This document shows, in pieces, positions 17,470 to 27,374 of a stretch of DNA of 32,665 bases; position 1 is the stretch's first letter; each line of letters begins with the position of its first letter. The stretch is from Aliarcobacter sp. (GTDB taxonomy: Bacteria; Campylobacterota; Campylobacteria; Campylobacterales; Arcobacteraceae), in contig JAQUIV010000010.1 of NCBI GenBank assembly GCA_028681275.1, positions 1-32,665 of the forward strand, written 5' to 3'. The notes beneath the pieces were generated by a model. It was not told the DNA's origin. It did no database searches and was given only the letters and a program-made list of their open reading frames with translations. The position numbers and the translations under genes are program-made.

Positions 17470-19410
17470 ATGAAAAAAATAACATTAACGCTGTCAAGTT
17501 TAGCTTTCGTAGTACTTTTTTGGTACATTTTAGGAAACTTTTTTGTTTTAGAAGATGAGCAAAAAGGTAGTTCAAATCCAAAACTTCAATGTGTATCATA
17601 TGCTCCATTTGGAAAAGATGATTCACCTTTTATGATGGATAAAGGTTTAGTAATTTCTGAAGATCTTATCAGAAATGACTTACAATTACTTTCAAAATAT
17701 ACAGATTGTATTAGAACTTATTCAACTGTTGGTTTAGAAATGATTCCTAAAATTGCTAGGGAAAATAATCTAAAAATGCTTATGGGAGCATGGATAAATG
17801 GAGATGAAAAACCAACAAGAAAAGAGATTGATACATTAATCAAACTTACAAATGAAAATAAAGATATTGTAAAAGCAGTTATTGTTGGAAATGAAGCTCT
17901 ATTAAGAGGTGATTTATCTGATAAAAAACTTTATGAATATATAAAAGAAGTAAAAGCTGCTCTTCCTGATGTTAGAGTTACTTATGCTGATGTTTGGGAA
18001 TATTGGCTTAAATATCCAAATATTAAAGAAGTAACAGATTTTGTAACTATTCATATCTTACCTTATTGGGAAGATGATACTATGAATATAGAAAAAGCGA
18101 TTGCACATCTTGCTGAAAAAAGAACAGAAGTTGAACATGAATTAAAAACTTCAGATATTTTAATTGGTGAAACTGGTTGGCCATCTGAGGGAAGAATGAG
18201 AGAAGATGCACTTCCAAGTAAAACTAACCAAGCTATGTTTGTAAGAGAATTTGTAAAATTAGCTCAAGAAAAAAACTGGAATTACAACATAATTGAAGCT
18301 TTTGACCAACCATGGAAAAGACAAAGTGAAGGTGCTGTTGGAGGATATTGGGGATTCTTTGATAAAGATAGAATTGATAAACATGTATTTACAGGAGATG
18401 TTTCTGATTTCCCAAATTATAGATATTTAGGATTTGGTTCTCTTTTACTTGTTTTAGGGTTTTCATTATTACTAAGAAATTCAACTATTTCAACAAAAAA
18501 AGTAGTTTTGTTCAGTGCTGTAAATACACTATTTGCTATTTTATATATGCTACAAATGGAGCAATTTAATATAACTGTTAGAACAAGTGGTGAAATTGTT
18601 TGGGCTACATTAGTTTTATTAACTCATATTTCAATTTATTATTTTGTACTTTCGAGTATTGCAACAAATACAAAACCTCAAGTACTTGGAATAAGACAAA
18701 TATTAAAAGAAAAACATCTTAATTCAAATACTTTACCAATGTTAATGTTCTATTCTTCATTTATTTTTGTATTAATTTCAACAATAATACTTGCATTTGA
18801 AGGAAGATATAGAAATTTTGAAGTTTATATTTTTGCAATTTCTGCAATATCTTTTGTTTTACTTTATGGTGGAAGATTTGCAAGTATGCAATTTAAAGCC
18901 TTTGAAAAATTATCAGCAATAATTCTTTTAATAACAGCTGGTATCTCTTTTTATAATGAAGGTTCTTTAAATATTTTCTCAAATGTTTGGGTTGCTATTG
19001 CTTTAGTATTTACTTACATTTTATTTGTAGGTAGCAAAAATAGTTCATTTGGTGAATTAAGAAATATCATTAAATACATTGTTATTTTCTTTATTTTCTC
19101 TATTGCTCTTAGATATGGAATTATTGCAGACAAAGAGATTATTGCTCAATGTCATTTAAATGATGACACATTACTTTGTGGATTCAAAAATGGAATTGGA
19201 TACTGGGGATATATTGGAGTATTTGGAGTTATCGCAATTTGTTTCGCACTTCTTACTCTATTTATAAACAATAGAAAATTCTTATTAACAGCATTATTTA
19301 CATCTGTTTTTGCAATTATGATGTTTAATACTTATGTTGGTTCAATAGCATTTATAATAGTTATTATGATGTTATGTAAAGAAGAAAACCTAAAAGCTTT
19401 AAACTCTTAG
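17470..19410 (+). CDS. Membrane-anchored glycoside hydrolase family 17-like protein with C-terminal multi-TM domain
   Basis: GH17-type motifs: CIRTYSTVG, VGNEALLRGDL (acid/base GNE), ILIGETGWPSEG (nucleophile); followed by about nine hydrophobic segments. Confidence 0.88.
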   Translation: MKKITLTLSSLAFVVLFWYILGNFFVLEDEQKGSSNPKLQCVSYAPFGKDDSPFMMDKGLVISEDLIRNDLQLLSKYTDCIRTYSTVGLEMIPKIARENNLKMLMGAWINGDEKPTRKEIDTLIKLTNENKDIVKAVIVGNEALLRGDLSDKKLYEYIKEVKAALPDVRVTYADVWEYWLKYPNIKEVTDFVTIHILPYWEDDTMNIEKAIAHLAEKRTEVEHELKTSDILIGETGWPSEGRMREDALPSKTNQAMFVREFVKLAQEKNWNYNIIEAFDQPWKRQSEGAVGGYWGFFDKDRIDKHVFTGDVSDFPNYRYLGFGSLLLVLGFSLLLRNSTISTKKVVLFSAVNTLFAILYMLQMEQFNITVRTSGEIVWATLVLLTHISIYYFVLSSIATNTKPQVLGIRQILKEKHLNSNTLPMLMFYSSFIFVLISTIILAFEGRYRNFEVYIFAISAISFVLLYGGRFASMQFKAFEKLSAIILLITAGISFYNEGSLNIFSNVWVAIALVFTYILFVGSKNSSFGELRNIIKYIVIFFIFSIALRYGIIADKEIIAQCHLNDDTLLCGFKNGIGYWGYIGVFGVIAICFALLTLFINNRKFLLTALFTSVFAIMMFNTYVGSIAFIIVIMMLCKEENLKALNS

Positions 19411-19427
19411 GTTTTATATTTTAAAAG

Positions 19428-19470
19428 TTTGTACTAAAATTTATATTTAAAAATATAAATTTAGTACAAA
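19428..19470. terminator. Bidirectional terminator-like hairpin between convergent genes
   Basis: tttgtactaaaatttatattt / aaatataaatttagtacaaa, about 20-bp stem with one bulge. Confidence 0.65.
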
Positions 19471-19486
19471 AAATCTTATTTTAGTA

Positions 19487-20179
19487 CTATTTTTTACCTT
19501 TTGATTTCATCATCTCTTCCATCATTTTTTCTTGTTCAGGAGATAATTCAGGCTCTTCAGTTGTACCACTTAATAAATCATCAACCGCTTTTACAGGAAA
19601 TGGTGGTAATTTAAATTTATCATCTTTTATATCCACATTAAAAACTGCTAATTTTGCTTCTTGAATTTGAACAACATCTAAAGATTTACTAACAAATTTT
19701 AAAGGTACTGTGTTATAAATCCAAATTTTATCTTCACCTAATTGCCAAATATCACATTTGTAACCCAAAATTGATTCTGTACCAATTTTTTTAGCGCCCA
19801 TAGATGTTAATGTTTCAGCATCTTTTAGATTTAAAAGTGGATTTGCTTCTTCAGCAACTAACTCTTGTTGATAAACAACTTGGTCATTAAAATCAACATT
19901 AAAGATTTTATTTCCAACTATTTTTGTAATATTGTGTTCTTCTTCATTGTCACCCATTACAGCTTGAACAATTTTTTCTTCACTTAATTCTACTTTTCCA
20001 AAATCTTTAAAGTATAATTTACTACTACCACTTATAGTTGCTTTACTTCCCATAACAACGCCACCACCAGCAATTTCATACTCAACAATAGCTGATTTTA
20101 CATCATATCTATTTGTTTCAGCAAATAAACTCACCACACCAAATAACAAAAATCCAAAAATATATTTTGATTTCCCCAC
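19487..20179 (-). CDS. Periplasmic protein, DUF4412-like
   Basis: Signal peptide; KIGTESILGYKCDIWQLGEDKIWIYNTVPLKFVSKS pattern of outer-membrane/periplasmic DUF4412-type proteins. Confidence 0.6.
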   Translation of the reverse strand: MGKSKYIFGFLLFGVVSLFAETNRYDVKSAIVEYEIAGGGVVMGSKATISGSSKLYFKDFGKVELSEEKIVQAVMGDNEEEHNITKIVGNKIFNVDFNDQVVYQQELVAEEANPLLNLKDAETLTSMGAKKIGTESILGYKCDIWQLGEDKIWIYNTVPLKFVSKSLDVVQIQEAKLAVFNVDIKDDKFKLPPFPVKAVDDLLSGTTEEPELSPEQEKMMEEMMKSKGKK

Positions 20180-20310
20180 TGTTTTATCCTCTTTATAAAT
20201 TGGTGGGATTATACATCGAATATCTAAATAATCAAATAAATCACTTTAAATAAATACCACCAAATGAACACTATATTTCTTTAATATACAAAAAACAAAA
20301 GGAGTTTTAT

Positions 20311-21633
20311 ATGTCTTATTCTAAAAAAAGATATTTTGTATATTCTGTTTTAACCCTATTTATAATGAGTGTTCCATTTATAACAATAAATGAAAATCAT
20401 CTATTATTGTTATCTTTTGATAAATTACAATTTCATTTTTTGGGTAGTGTTTATAGTGTTAGTGAACTTTATGTTATGCCATTTTTACTTATGTTTTTAT
20501 TCATAGGAATTTTTGCATTAACTTCAATGTTTGGAAGAATTTGGTGTGGTTGGAGTTGTCCTCAAACTATATTTAGAGTTATTTATAGGGATTTAATCGA
20601 AAGTACAATTTTAGATTTAAGAAAAATAAACAACAAACAAAAAGATATAGATTACAGCAAAAAATCTAATCAACTAAAAAAATATATTGCACTTGTTTTA
20701 TGGTTTATTATTACTTTAATTATCTCTTGTAACTTTATGTTGTATTTTATTCCACCAGAAGATTTTTTTGTTTATATTCAAAATCCAGTAGAACATAGTT
20801 TTATGATTATATTTATTTTAACTATTGCCCTATTTTTAGTATATGATATAGTTTTTATGAAAGAAAATTTCTGTGTTTATGTATGTCCATATTCAAGAAT
20901 TCAATCTGTTTTATATGATGACAATACAAAACAAGTTACTTATGATTTTAATCGTGGTGGAAAAGTTTATGAAAATGGCGCTAAATCAATATTCAAAATA
21001 AAACAATGGAGTAATAACGAAGAGTGTACAACTTGTGAAGCTTGTGTAAAAGTTTGCCCAACACATATAGATATTAGAAAAGGTTTACAAGTTGAATGTA
21101 TAAACTGCCTTGAGTGTAGTGATGCTTGTTCAACTGTAATGGGGAAATTAAATAAAGAGTCTTTGATAAATTGGGGAAGTACAAACAAAGTTATTAATAA
21201 ACAAAAAATCTCTATTTTTACTAAAAAAAATATAACTTATTTTGCTTCTTTATTTTTATGTATATTTTTAGCTTTTTATTTTTCACTACAAAAAGAAGAA
21301 TTTTTAGTAAATGTAAATAAAACAACTGAACTTTATAGTAAAAAAGAGAATGGAATTATTTCAAATAACTATATTTTAACCATTCACAATACTCAAGATA
21401 AAGATTATATTTTTGATATTAGAGTAGAAAACAAAGATTTCAAAATAAAAAGATTTGATAGTTTTGAATTAAAAGCTGGTGAAAAAACTAAAAAAGTCCT
21501 TATTTTAGAAACGACTGATGATTTTGAAAAACTAAAAGAAAAACCATCAAAAATTTCAATAGAGATTTTTACAAAAGAAGATGAAAAAATAGAAGTTACA
21601 AGACAAATTGCGTTTTTTTATCCAAAAAACTAA
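20311..21633 (+). CDS. ccoG: CcoG/RdxA/FixG-family ferredoxin membrane protein (cytochrome c oxidase accessory)
   Basis: Multi-TM N-terminus, WCGWSCPQTIFR, FCVYVCPYSRIQSVL, two 4Fe-4S clusters CTTCEACVKVCPTHID and CINCLECSDAC, C-terminal Ig-like domain. Confidence 0.9.
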   Translation: MSYSKKRYFVYSVLTLFIMSVPFITINENHLLLLSFDKLQFHFLGSVYSVSELYVMPFLLMFLFIGIFALTSMFGRIWCGWSCPQTIFRVIYRDLIESTILDLRKINNKQKDIDYSKKSNQLKKYIALVLWFIITLIISCNFMLYFIPPEDFFVYIQNPVEHSFMIIFILTIALFLVYDIVFMKENFCVYVCPYSRIQSVLYDDNTKQVTYDFNRGGKVYENGAKSIFKIKQWSNNEECTTCEACVKVCPTHIDIRKGLQVECINCLECSDACSTVMGKLNKESLINWGSTNKVINKQKISIFTKKNITYFASLFLCIFLAFYFSLQKEEFLVNVNKTTELYSKKENGIISNNYILTIHNTQDKDYIFDIRVENKDFKIKRFDSFELKAGEKTKKVLILETTDDFEKLKEKPSKISIEIFTKEDEKIEVTRQIAFFYPKN

Positions 21634-22946
21634 AGAGCCTTTTCAATAAAGAGGGAAAATAAAACTCCCTCTTTTTTATTTTCCACCAAAATCTTTCCAG
21701 CAAAACTCTCTTCAATAATCATTTTTGATAAATAAAGCCCTATTCCAGTTCCCTCTTCTTTTGTAGAAAAGTATGGTTCAAAAATCTTTTTTAGATTTTT
21801 TGCTTTTATTCCACCACCATTATCAGCTAGTTTTATGATTACCTCAGCACTAGAAGAAAAAACTTCTATTTTAATTTTTGGATTTTTTATACTTTTTAGA
21901 ACATCAATAGAGTTTGAAATAATTGCTATTAAAACTTGTGAAAGTTCACTTTTTACTCCAAATATTTTAACCTCTTCAAAGGTCTCAAATTTTGTTTCTA
22001 ACTCTATATTATAAGTTTTTAAATCAGCACTCAAAATTGTTGTAGCATTTAAAATTGCATCTTTTACACTAAAAATCTCTTTTTCTTTTGAAATTGTATA
22101 AAACTCTTTAAAATCATCTATTGTTTTTGATAAAAAACTTAGTTGTTCATTTGCTTGATTTACTTTTTTATCAAAATAGCTTTCATCTAAATTTTTATTT
22201 TCAAATCTTTTTTTTAGATTCATTAAAATATAAGAGATATTATTTAAAGGTTGTCTAAACTGATGAGTTATATTCGCTATCATTTCACCCGATTTTACAA
22301 ACTTTGATTGTTGTAAAATCAACTTTTCAAAGTTTTTATTTTGTACTTTTAAATCATTATATTTATAAGCTATTGAAATAGTAAAAAGCATCGCTTCAAT
22401 GGCAAAAACAACTAAAACTAAATCAAAATATCCCCTTTGATTATAAAAATTCTTAAAATCAAAAACAAAAAGTAAAATACAAAAAATAGACCAACCAATA
22501 ACATAAATAAGTGTTGGTTTAAAACCTTGTTTTAGATTAAAAATAATAGAGATAAATAAAATTGCATAAATAATCGTATAAGGTAAATATTCAAATAAAA
22601 TATAGTGATAAAAAGCCGTTAAAATAACCACATTTAACAAAAAAGTGTTAATTATCAACTCTTTATAATTTGTGATTTTTGGTAAAAACTTTCCCTCATA
22701 ATAATTTATAGCAAATAAACCTGCACTCAAACTTGCAATTACTAAAGCCATTTCTTGAATAAAAGGACTAATTGAAAATAATTTACTATATGAAAAAATA
22801 TAAAGCAAAGAAAAAATCTGCATAAAACAGTAACTTATATAAAATATCTCTTTTGAATACAAATATCTAATAAAAGTATATACTACTGTCATAATCAATA
22901 TTCCAAAGGTAATACCATAAAATAAAATTGTATTTATATCAAACAT
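21630..22946 (-). CDS. Sensor histidine kinase with multi-TM N-terminus
   Basis: H-box MIANITHQFRQPLNNISYILMNLKKRF; N/G boxes IISNSIDVL, DNGGGIKAKNLKKIFEPYFSTKEEGTGIGLYLSKMIIEES. Confidence 0.93.
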   Translation of the reverse strand: MFDINTILFYGITFGILIMTVVYTFIRYLYSKEIFYISYCFMQIFSLLYIFSYSKLFSISPFIQEMALVIASLSAGLFAINYYEGKFLPKITNYKELIINTFLLNVVILTAFYHYILFEYLPYTIIYAILFISIIFNLKQGFKPTLIYVIGWSIFCILLFVFDFKNFYNQRGYFDLVLVVFAIEAMLFTISIAYKYNDLKVQNKNFEKLILQQSKFVKSGEMIANITHQFRQPLNNISYILMNLKKRFENKNLDESYFDKKVNQANEQLSFLSKTIDDFKEFYTISKEKEIFSVKDAILNATTILSADLKTYNIELETKFETFEEVKIFGVKSELSQVLIAIISNSIDVLKSIKNPKIKIEVFSSSAEVIIKLADNGGGIKAKNLKKIFEPYFSTKEEGTGIGLYLSKMIIEESFAGKILVENKKEGVLFSLFIEKAL

Positions 22947-23619
22947 CTATTTTATAACCACTATTTGTAAGATTTAAAATCAAATCTTTTGGAATTTTAG
23001 TTTTTAGATTTTTAACCAAAGTTTTTAAAGCATCTTTTGTCATAACAGACTCATCCCAAACATAGTTTTCAATCTCTTCATAACTCACATATCTATTTTT
23101 ATTTTTTATAAGAAGTTCCAAAAACAAAATCTCTTTTGCTCTTAATTTTATAATTTCATCTTTTATCACTAAATTTTTATTAAAAGTATCAAAATATGAG
23201 TTCTCATCTAGTTTTACAATATTTGAATTATCCTCTTGTAAAGAGTTCACACATAAAAACAAAGCCTCTTCAAACTCTTTTTCCTTTACGGGTTTTACAA
23301 GATATTTTACTAGCTGAAGTTCAATGGCTTTTAATAAATAATCCTTATCACAAAAAGCTGTGATTATTATAATTTGAGTTTTTTTATCTTTTTGTCTAAT
23401 TCTTTTTACAAACTCCAAACCATTTAATTTTGGCATTTGAATATCTGTGATTATAATATCTGGTTGATATTTTTCATATAATTGTAAAGCAACAATGGCA
23501 TCTTTAGCTTCATAAATTTGCTCAAAAAAGTTTTGCAAATACTCAACACCATTTTCTCTTGCTATTTCATCATCTTCAACATATAAAATTTTTATATTTT
23601 TATTTATATTTTTTAACAT
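22939..23619 (-). CDS. Response regulator, REC plus winged-helix output
   Basis: ILYVEDDEIARENGVEYL, PDIIITDIQMPKLNGLEF, VKYLVKPVKEKEF; C-terminal OmpR-type domain; 8-bp overlap with the kinase gene. Confidence 0.93.
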   Translation of the reverse strand: MLKNINKNIKILYVEDDEIARENGVEYLQNFFEQIYEAKDAIVALQLYEKYQPDIIITDIQMPKLNGLEFVKRIRQKDKKTQIIIITAFCDKDYLLKAIELQLVKYLVKPVKEKEFEEALFLCVNSLQEDNSNIVKLDENSYFDTFNKNLVIKDEIIKLRAKEILFLELLIKNKNRYVSYEEIENYVWDESVMTKDALKTLVKNLKTKIPKDLILNLTNSGYKIDV

Positions 23620-23660
23620 TCAGGATTATATCTTATATATGATTATGATAAAATTCCGCC

Positions 23661-24191
23661 ATGAGAGAATATAAAACACAAACAAAAGAGATTATAAATA
23701 CAATAACATTTTCAACACCATTAGGTGAAATGTTTGCTGCCGCTTCAAAAAAAGGTATTGTTATGCTTACTTTTTTTACACCTTTTCATATTGAAGCAAA
23801 AATTGAAGTTTTAAAAAACACCTTAGATGCCGATGTAATTCCAGCAAATGGAGAGATTTTTGAAATTTTAAAAATACAATTAGAAGAATATTTCAATAAA
23901 AAAAGAACAACTTTTGAAATTCCATTACAGTTAGTTGGCTCACCTTTTCAAATTCAATGTTGGAAAGAGTTATTAAATATTCCCTATGGAAAAACAATAT
24001 CTTATAAAGAACAAGCCTTAAAAATAGAAAACGAAAAAGCCCATAGAGCTGTTGCAAATGCAAATTCTCAAAATATGATAGCTATTTTAGTTCCATGTCA
24101 CAGAGTAATCTCAAGTGATGGAAAACTTAGTGGTTATAATGGTGGAATTGAGAAAAAAGAGTTTCTATTAAAGTTAGAAAACAATGATTAA
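23661..24191 (+). CDS. ogt: Methylated-DNA--protein-cysteine methyltransferase
   Basis: FQIQCWKELLNIPYGKTISYKEQALKI...AHRAVANANSQNMIAILVPCHRVISSDGKLSGYNGGIEKKEFLL (PCHRV active site). Confidence 0.95.
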   Translation: MREYKTQTKEIINTITFSTPLGEMFAAASKKGIVMLTFFTPFHIEAKIEVLKNTLDADVIPANGEIFEILKIQLEEYFNKKRTTFEIPLQLVGSPFQIQCWKELLNIPYGKTISYKEQALKIENEKAHRAVANANSQNMIAILVPCHRVISSDGKLSGYNGGIEKKEFLLKLENND

Positions 24192-25593
24192 TAAAACCAT
24201 TTTTAGACAATATGATATTAGAGGTATTGTAAATGAGGATTTAACTTTTGAAAACTCAAAACTTATTGGATATTTTTTAGGTTTAACAATAAAAGAAAAA
24301 ACTCTAACAACTCCTTATATTATTGTTGGTTACGATGTAAGAACTCACTCAAATATGCTCTTTGAAGCTTTAATTTCAGGATTAAACTCATCTGGCTGTA
24401 AAGTTCTAAATATAGGACTTGTAGCAACTGGAGTTAACTATTTTGCTTCTTTTCAAGAATTCATTATAAACAATCAAAAAATAAAACCAAATGCTTCAAT
24501 TATGATAACAGGAAGTCACAATGCAAAAAAATATAATGGTTTTAAAATCACCATAAATAATGAGCCATTTTTTGGTGATGAACTTTTGGCATTATATGAA
24601 AGAATTAAAAAAAATCAAAATATAGAAATTCCATTAAATCTGGATTTTATAAAAATTGATGCAAAAAAATTATATATAGATTTTATGGTAAATCAATTTT
24701 CACATCTAAAAAATTTCAAAACTCCTTTTATTGTAGATTGTGGAAATGGTGTTGCAAATACAGTTTTATGTGATATTTTAGATGAACTAAATCTAAATTA
24801 TATGGGTTTACATCTAACTCCAAATGGAAATTTCCCAAATCATCATCCAGATCCAACAAATGAAAAAAATCTTGAAGATATAAAAACTTTATTAAAAAAT
24901 GAGTGCAATTTAGGATTTGCTTATGATGGTGATGCTGATAGAATTGCTGTATTAACTCAAAAATATAATATCAAAGGTGATATGTTAGCCCTACTTTTTT
25001 CAAAAACTATGAAAAATCCAGTAATTATTGGAGAAGTTACCTATTCACAAAATATTTTTGATGAATTAAACAACGAAGCAAAAACTATTATGAATAAAAC
25101 TGGTTATTCAAATTTAAGATTAAAACTAAAAGAGTTAAATGCAGACCTTGCAGCTGAAGTTTCAGGACATATCTTTTTTAATGATAGATATTATGGTTTT
25201 GATGATGCTATTTATGCAACTTTTAGAGTTTTAGAGCTTTTATACAATAACATTGATTTGGATTTTGAGCTAGATAAACTTCCAAAAGTTTACACAAGTG
25301 AAAATATAGAATTAGAAATTGAAGAAAAAAATAAATTTTTAATCATAAAAAAAATGGAAGAAAAACTAAATCAACTCCAAAGAGGTTTTCCAATAATTAA
25401 AAATATTCTAAAAATTGACGGTCTTAGAATAAATTTTGAGTACGGTTGGGCATTAGTTCGAGCATCAAATACAAATGCCGTGATAATGACAAAATATGAA
25501 GCTACAACTTACGCAACAGCAATGAGTTATAAAAATGCAATTGACAATTTAATAAATGAGGTAATAAATGAAATTAATAGCACTACAAATTAA
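24184..25593 (+). CDS. Phosphomannomutase/phosphoglucomutase
   Basis: FRQYDIRGIVNEDLT, MITGSHNAKKYNGFKI, AYDGDADRIAVL, EVSGHIFF. Confidence 0.93.
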   Translation: MINKTIFRQYDIRGIVNEDLTFENSKLIGYFLGLTIKEKTLTTPYIIVGYDVRTHSNMLFEALISGLNSSGCKVLNIGLVATGVNYFASFQEFIINNQKIKPNASIMITGSHNAKKYNGFKITINNEPFFGDELLALYERIKKNQNIEIPLNLDFIKIDAKKLYIDFMVNQFSHLKNFKTPFIVDCGNGVANTVLCDILDELNLNYMGLHLTPNGNFPNHHPDPTNEKNLEDIKTLLKNECNLGFAYDGDADRIAVLTQKYNIKGDMLALLFSKTMKNPVIIGEVTYSQNIFDELNNEAKTIMNKTGYSNLRLKLKELNADLAAEVSGHIFFNDRYYGFDDAIYATFRVLELLYNNIDLDFELDKLPKVYTSENIELEIEEKNKFLIIKKMEEKLNQLQRGFPIIKNILKIDGLRINFEYGWALVRASNTNAVIMTKYEATTYATAMSYKNAIDNLINEVINEINSTTN

Positions 25594-26287
25594 AACAACA
25601 CCAAATTTTCAAGAGAATTTAGATGAATTAAAATCTTTAATAAACTCTTGTGAAAAAGATTCTATTATTTTAGCACCAGAACTAGCTCTTAGCGAATTTT
25701 CTTATGACAGAATGGAAGAAGCTTCTACTTTTTCAATCAAAGCCATAGAAGAGATAAAAGCATTAAGTGAAGATAAAATCATAGCTTTAACATTTATCAC
25801 AAAAAATGAAGACCAATTTTTCAACACTTTATACATCTTTCACAACTTACAAATTATTCATACTCAATCAAAAGCAAAACTATTTCCACTTGGAAATGAA
25901 CTTGAATATTTTAGCGCTGGAAATGAGCAAGATATAAAAATCATAGAAATCAATGGTTTAAAAATAGCTACTTTAATCTGTTTTGAACTAAGATTTCCTC
26001 AACTTTGGGAAAAAATAAAAGGTGCAGATATTATTTTAAATCCTGCAATGTGGGGAGTAAAAAGAAAAGATCACTACGAATCAATCTCAAAAGCCTTAGC
26101 TTTAGTAAATCAATGTTTTGTAATTGCTTGTAATAGCGCTAATGATAATATGGCAAAAAGTAGTGCAATCATAAGTCCATTTGGAAATGTGATAAAAGAT
26201 GATTTAAAAACTAAAATTGAAGCTAATTTTGATAAAGATGAGATAAAAAAAGTAAGAACTTATATAAATATTGGATTAGATAAGTAA
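25568..26287 (+). CDS. Carbon-nitrogen hydrolase (nitrilase superfamily)
   Basis: Glu/Lys/Cys triad context: LAPELALSEFSYD, SKAKLFPLGNE, ATLICFELRFPQLW, NPAMWG. Confidence 0.9.
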   Translation: MKLIALQIKTTPNFQENLDELKSLINSCEKDSIILAPELALSEFSYDRMEEASTFSIKAIEEIKALSEDKIIALTFITKNEDQFFNTLYIFHNLQIIHTQSKAKLFPLGNELEYFSAGNEQDIKIIEINGLKIATLICFELRFPQLWEKIKGADIILNPAMWGVKRKDHYESISKALALVNQCFVIACNSANDNMAKSSAIISPFGNVIKDDLKTKIEANFDKDEIKKVRTYINIGLDK

Positions 26288-26297
26288 TTTTTTATAA

Positions 26298-26318
26298 ATT
26301 AGAGATTCTTTCTCTAAT
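26298..26318. terminator. Hairpin between convergent genes
   Basis: attagaga-ttct-ttctctaat with flanking A/T-rich tails. Confidence 0.5.
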
Positions 26319-26523
26319 CTACTTTTAGTGAGTTTTTTATTTCTTCTAAACTCACTCCATTTTTTTTAGCTAATAATGCTAATCTTGTAATTCTTCTAAT
26401 GTGTGTTGGAATTACCTTATATGTTGTAAAAGTCGTAGCTTTTACCCCTATTTCTTCTGCAAATTTACCCTGAGAAGAGAAACCTATTTCCTTAATTATT
26501 TTTCTAAATTCTTTCTTTTCCAA
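26314..26523 (-). CDS. Small HTH-like DNA-binding protein
   Basis: MEKKEFRKIIKEIGFSSQGKFAEEIGVKATTFTTYKVIPTHIRRITRLALLAKKNGVSLEEIKNSL. Confidence 0.7.
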   Translation of the reverse strand: MEKKEFRKIIKEIGFSSQGKFAEEIGVKATTFTTYKVIPTHIRRITRLALLAKKNGVSLEEIKNSLKVD

Positions 26524-26686
26524 TGTCTTTTTTCTTGTTAAATTTTTTTGGAATTATAGTTATAGATAGCTAAAAAATATATTAAATTTTCCCTGAAAAA
26601 CAAGCAAATTCTAGTAATATTTGACAAATAATATATTTTCAAGTATAATGCCAACCTTAATTTAAGAAAAAACAAAGGAGAAGACT

Positions 26687-27184
26687 ATGAAGTTAAGAAT
26701 TATTTTATTAACTCTAATATTGATATCTAATGTTTTTGCATCAGATTTTGACATAAAAAACCTAACACCACAAGAGCTTAATACTCTAAAAGAAATAAAA
26801 GAACACGGTAAAAAAAACGGTTTAAGTTACTCTTTAATGGCTATTGCAATTAAAGAATCTGGACTGGGTAAATACCTAGTAAATGTAGATACAAAAGATT
26901 ATGGCATATATCAAGCCAATATAAAAACTGTTATTAGCAGAGAGAACGCACAAGATACTTCATGGAACAGAAATGTTCTTGCAATGAAACTTATTACTGA
27001 TTTTCAATTTGCAACAAAAAATGCAATTGATGAACTTACATATTGGCAAAAAGTTCATAATAATGATTGGACTAAAGTATGGAGCAGTTACAACGGTGGT
27101 TGGAGATACAACAGCGATGCTGCAAGACAATATTCAAAAGATATAGCTTCAATTATTCGAGAACTTAGAAAAGTTGACGTTTAA
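26687..27184 (+). CDS. Lysozyme/SLT-like secreted transglycosylase-domain protein
   Basis: Signal peptide; LMAIAIKESGLGKYLVN...DYGIYQANIKT...WSSYNGGW. Confidence 0.75.
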   Translation: MKLRIILLTLILISNVFASDFDIKNLTPQELNTLKEIKEHGKKNGLSYSLMAIAIKESGLGKYLVNVDTKDYGIYQANIKTVISRENAQDTSWNRNVLAMKLITDFQFATKNAIDELTYWQKVHNNDWTKVWSSYNGGWRYNSDAARQYSKDIASIIRELRKVDV

Positions 27185-27289
27185 TTTTTTTAACTAGGTT
27201 TATTCCTAGTTATAATATTTATCTTAATTCCCTTTCATCTTCCCTATTTTTAAAATACCTATAAATACACTTTCAACTATTAAAACTTT

Positions 27290-27359
27290 TTGATAATCAT
27301 TCTTAATATTAATTAATATTTAAGAATTCACTAGCTATTATTTCAATAATGATTATCAA
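27290..27359 (+). promoter_or_regulatory. Paired inverted Fur-box-like sites with nested palindrome
   Basis: ttgataatcatt (27290-27301) and its exact reverse complement aatgattatcaa (27348-27359), enclosing near-palindrome attcttaatattaattaatatttaagaat (27299-27327). Confidence 0.65.
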
Positions 27360-27374
27360 TATAAAGGATTTAAA

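Noticed and set aside
20967-21188. Minus-strand ORF in ccoG-like gene
   Set aside because: Antisense to ferredoxin Cys motifs.
27192-27211. Hairpin aactagg-tttatt-cctagtt after the SLT-like gene
   Set aside because: Probable ordinary terminator with a weak T tail; not listed as a separate feature.
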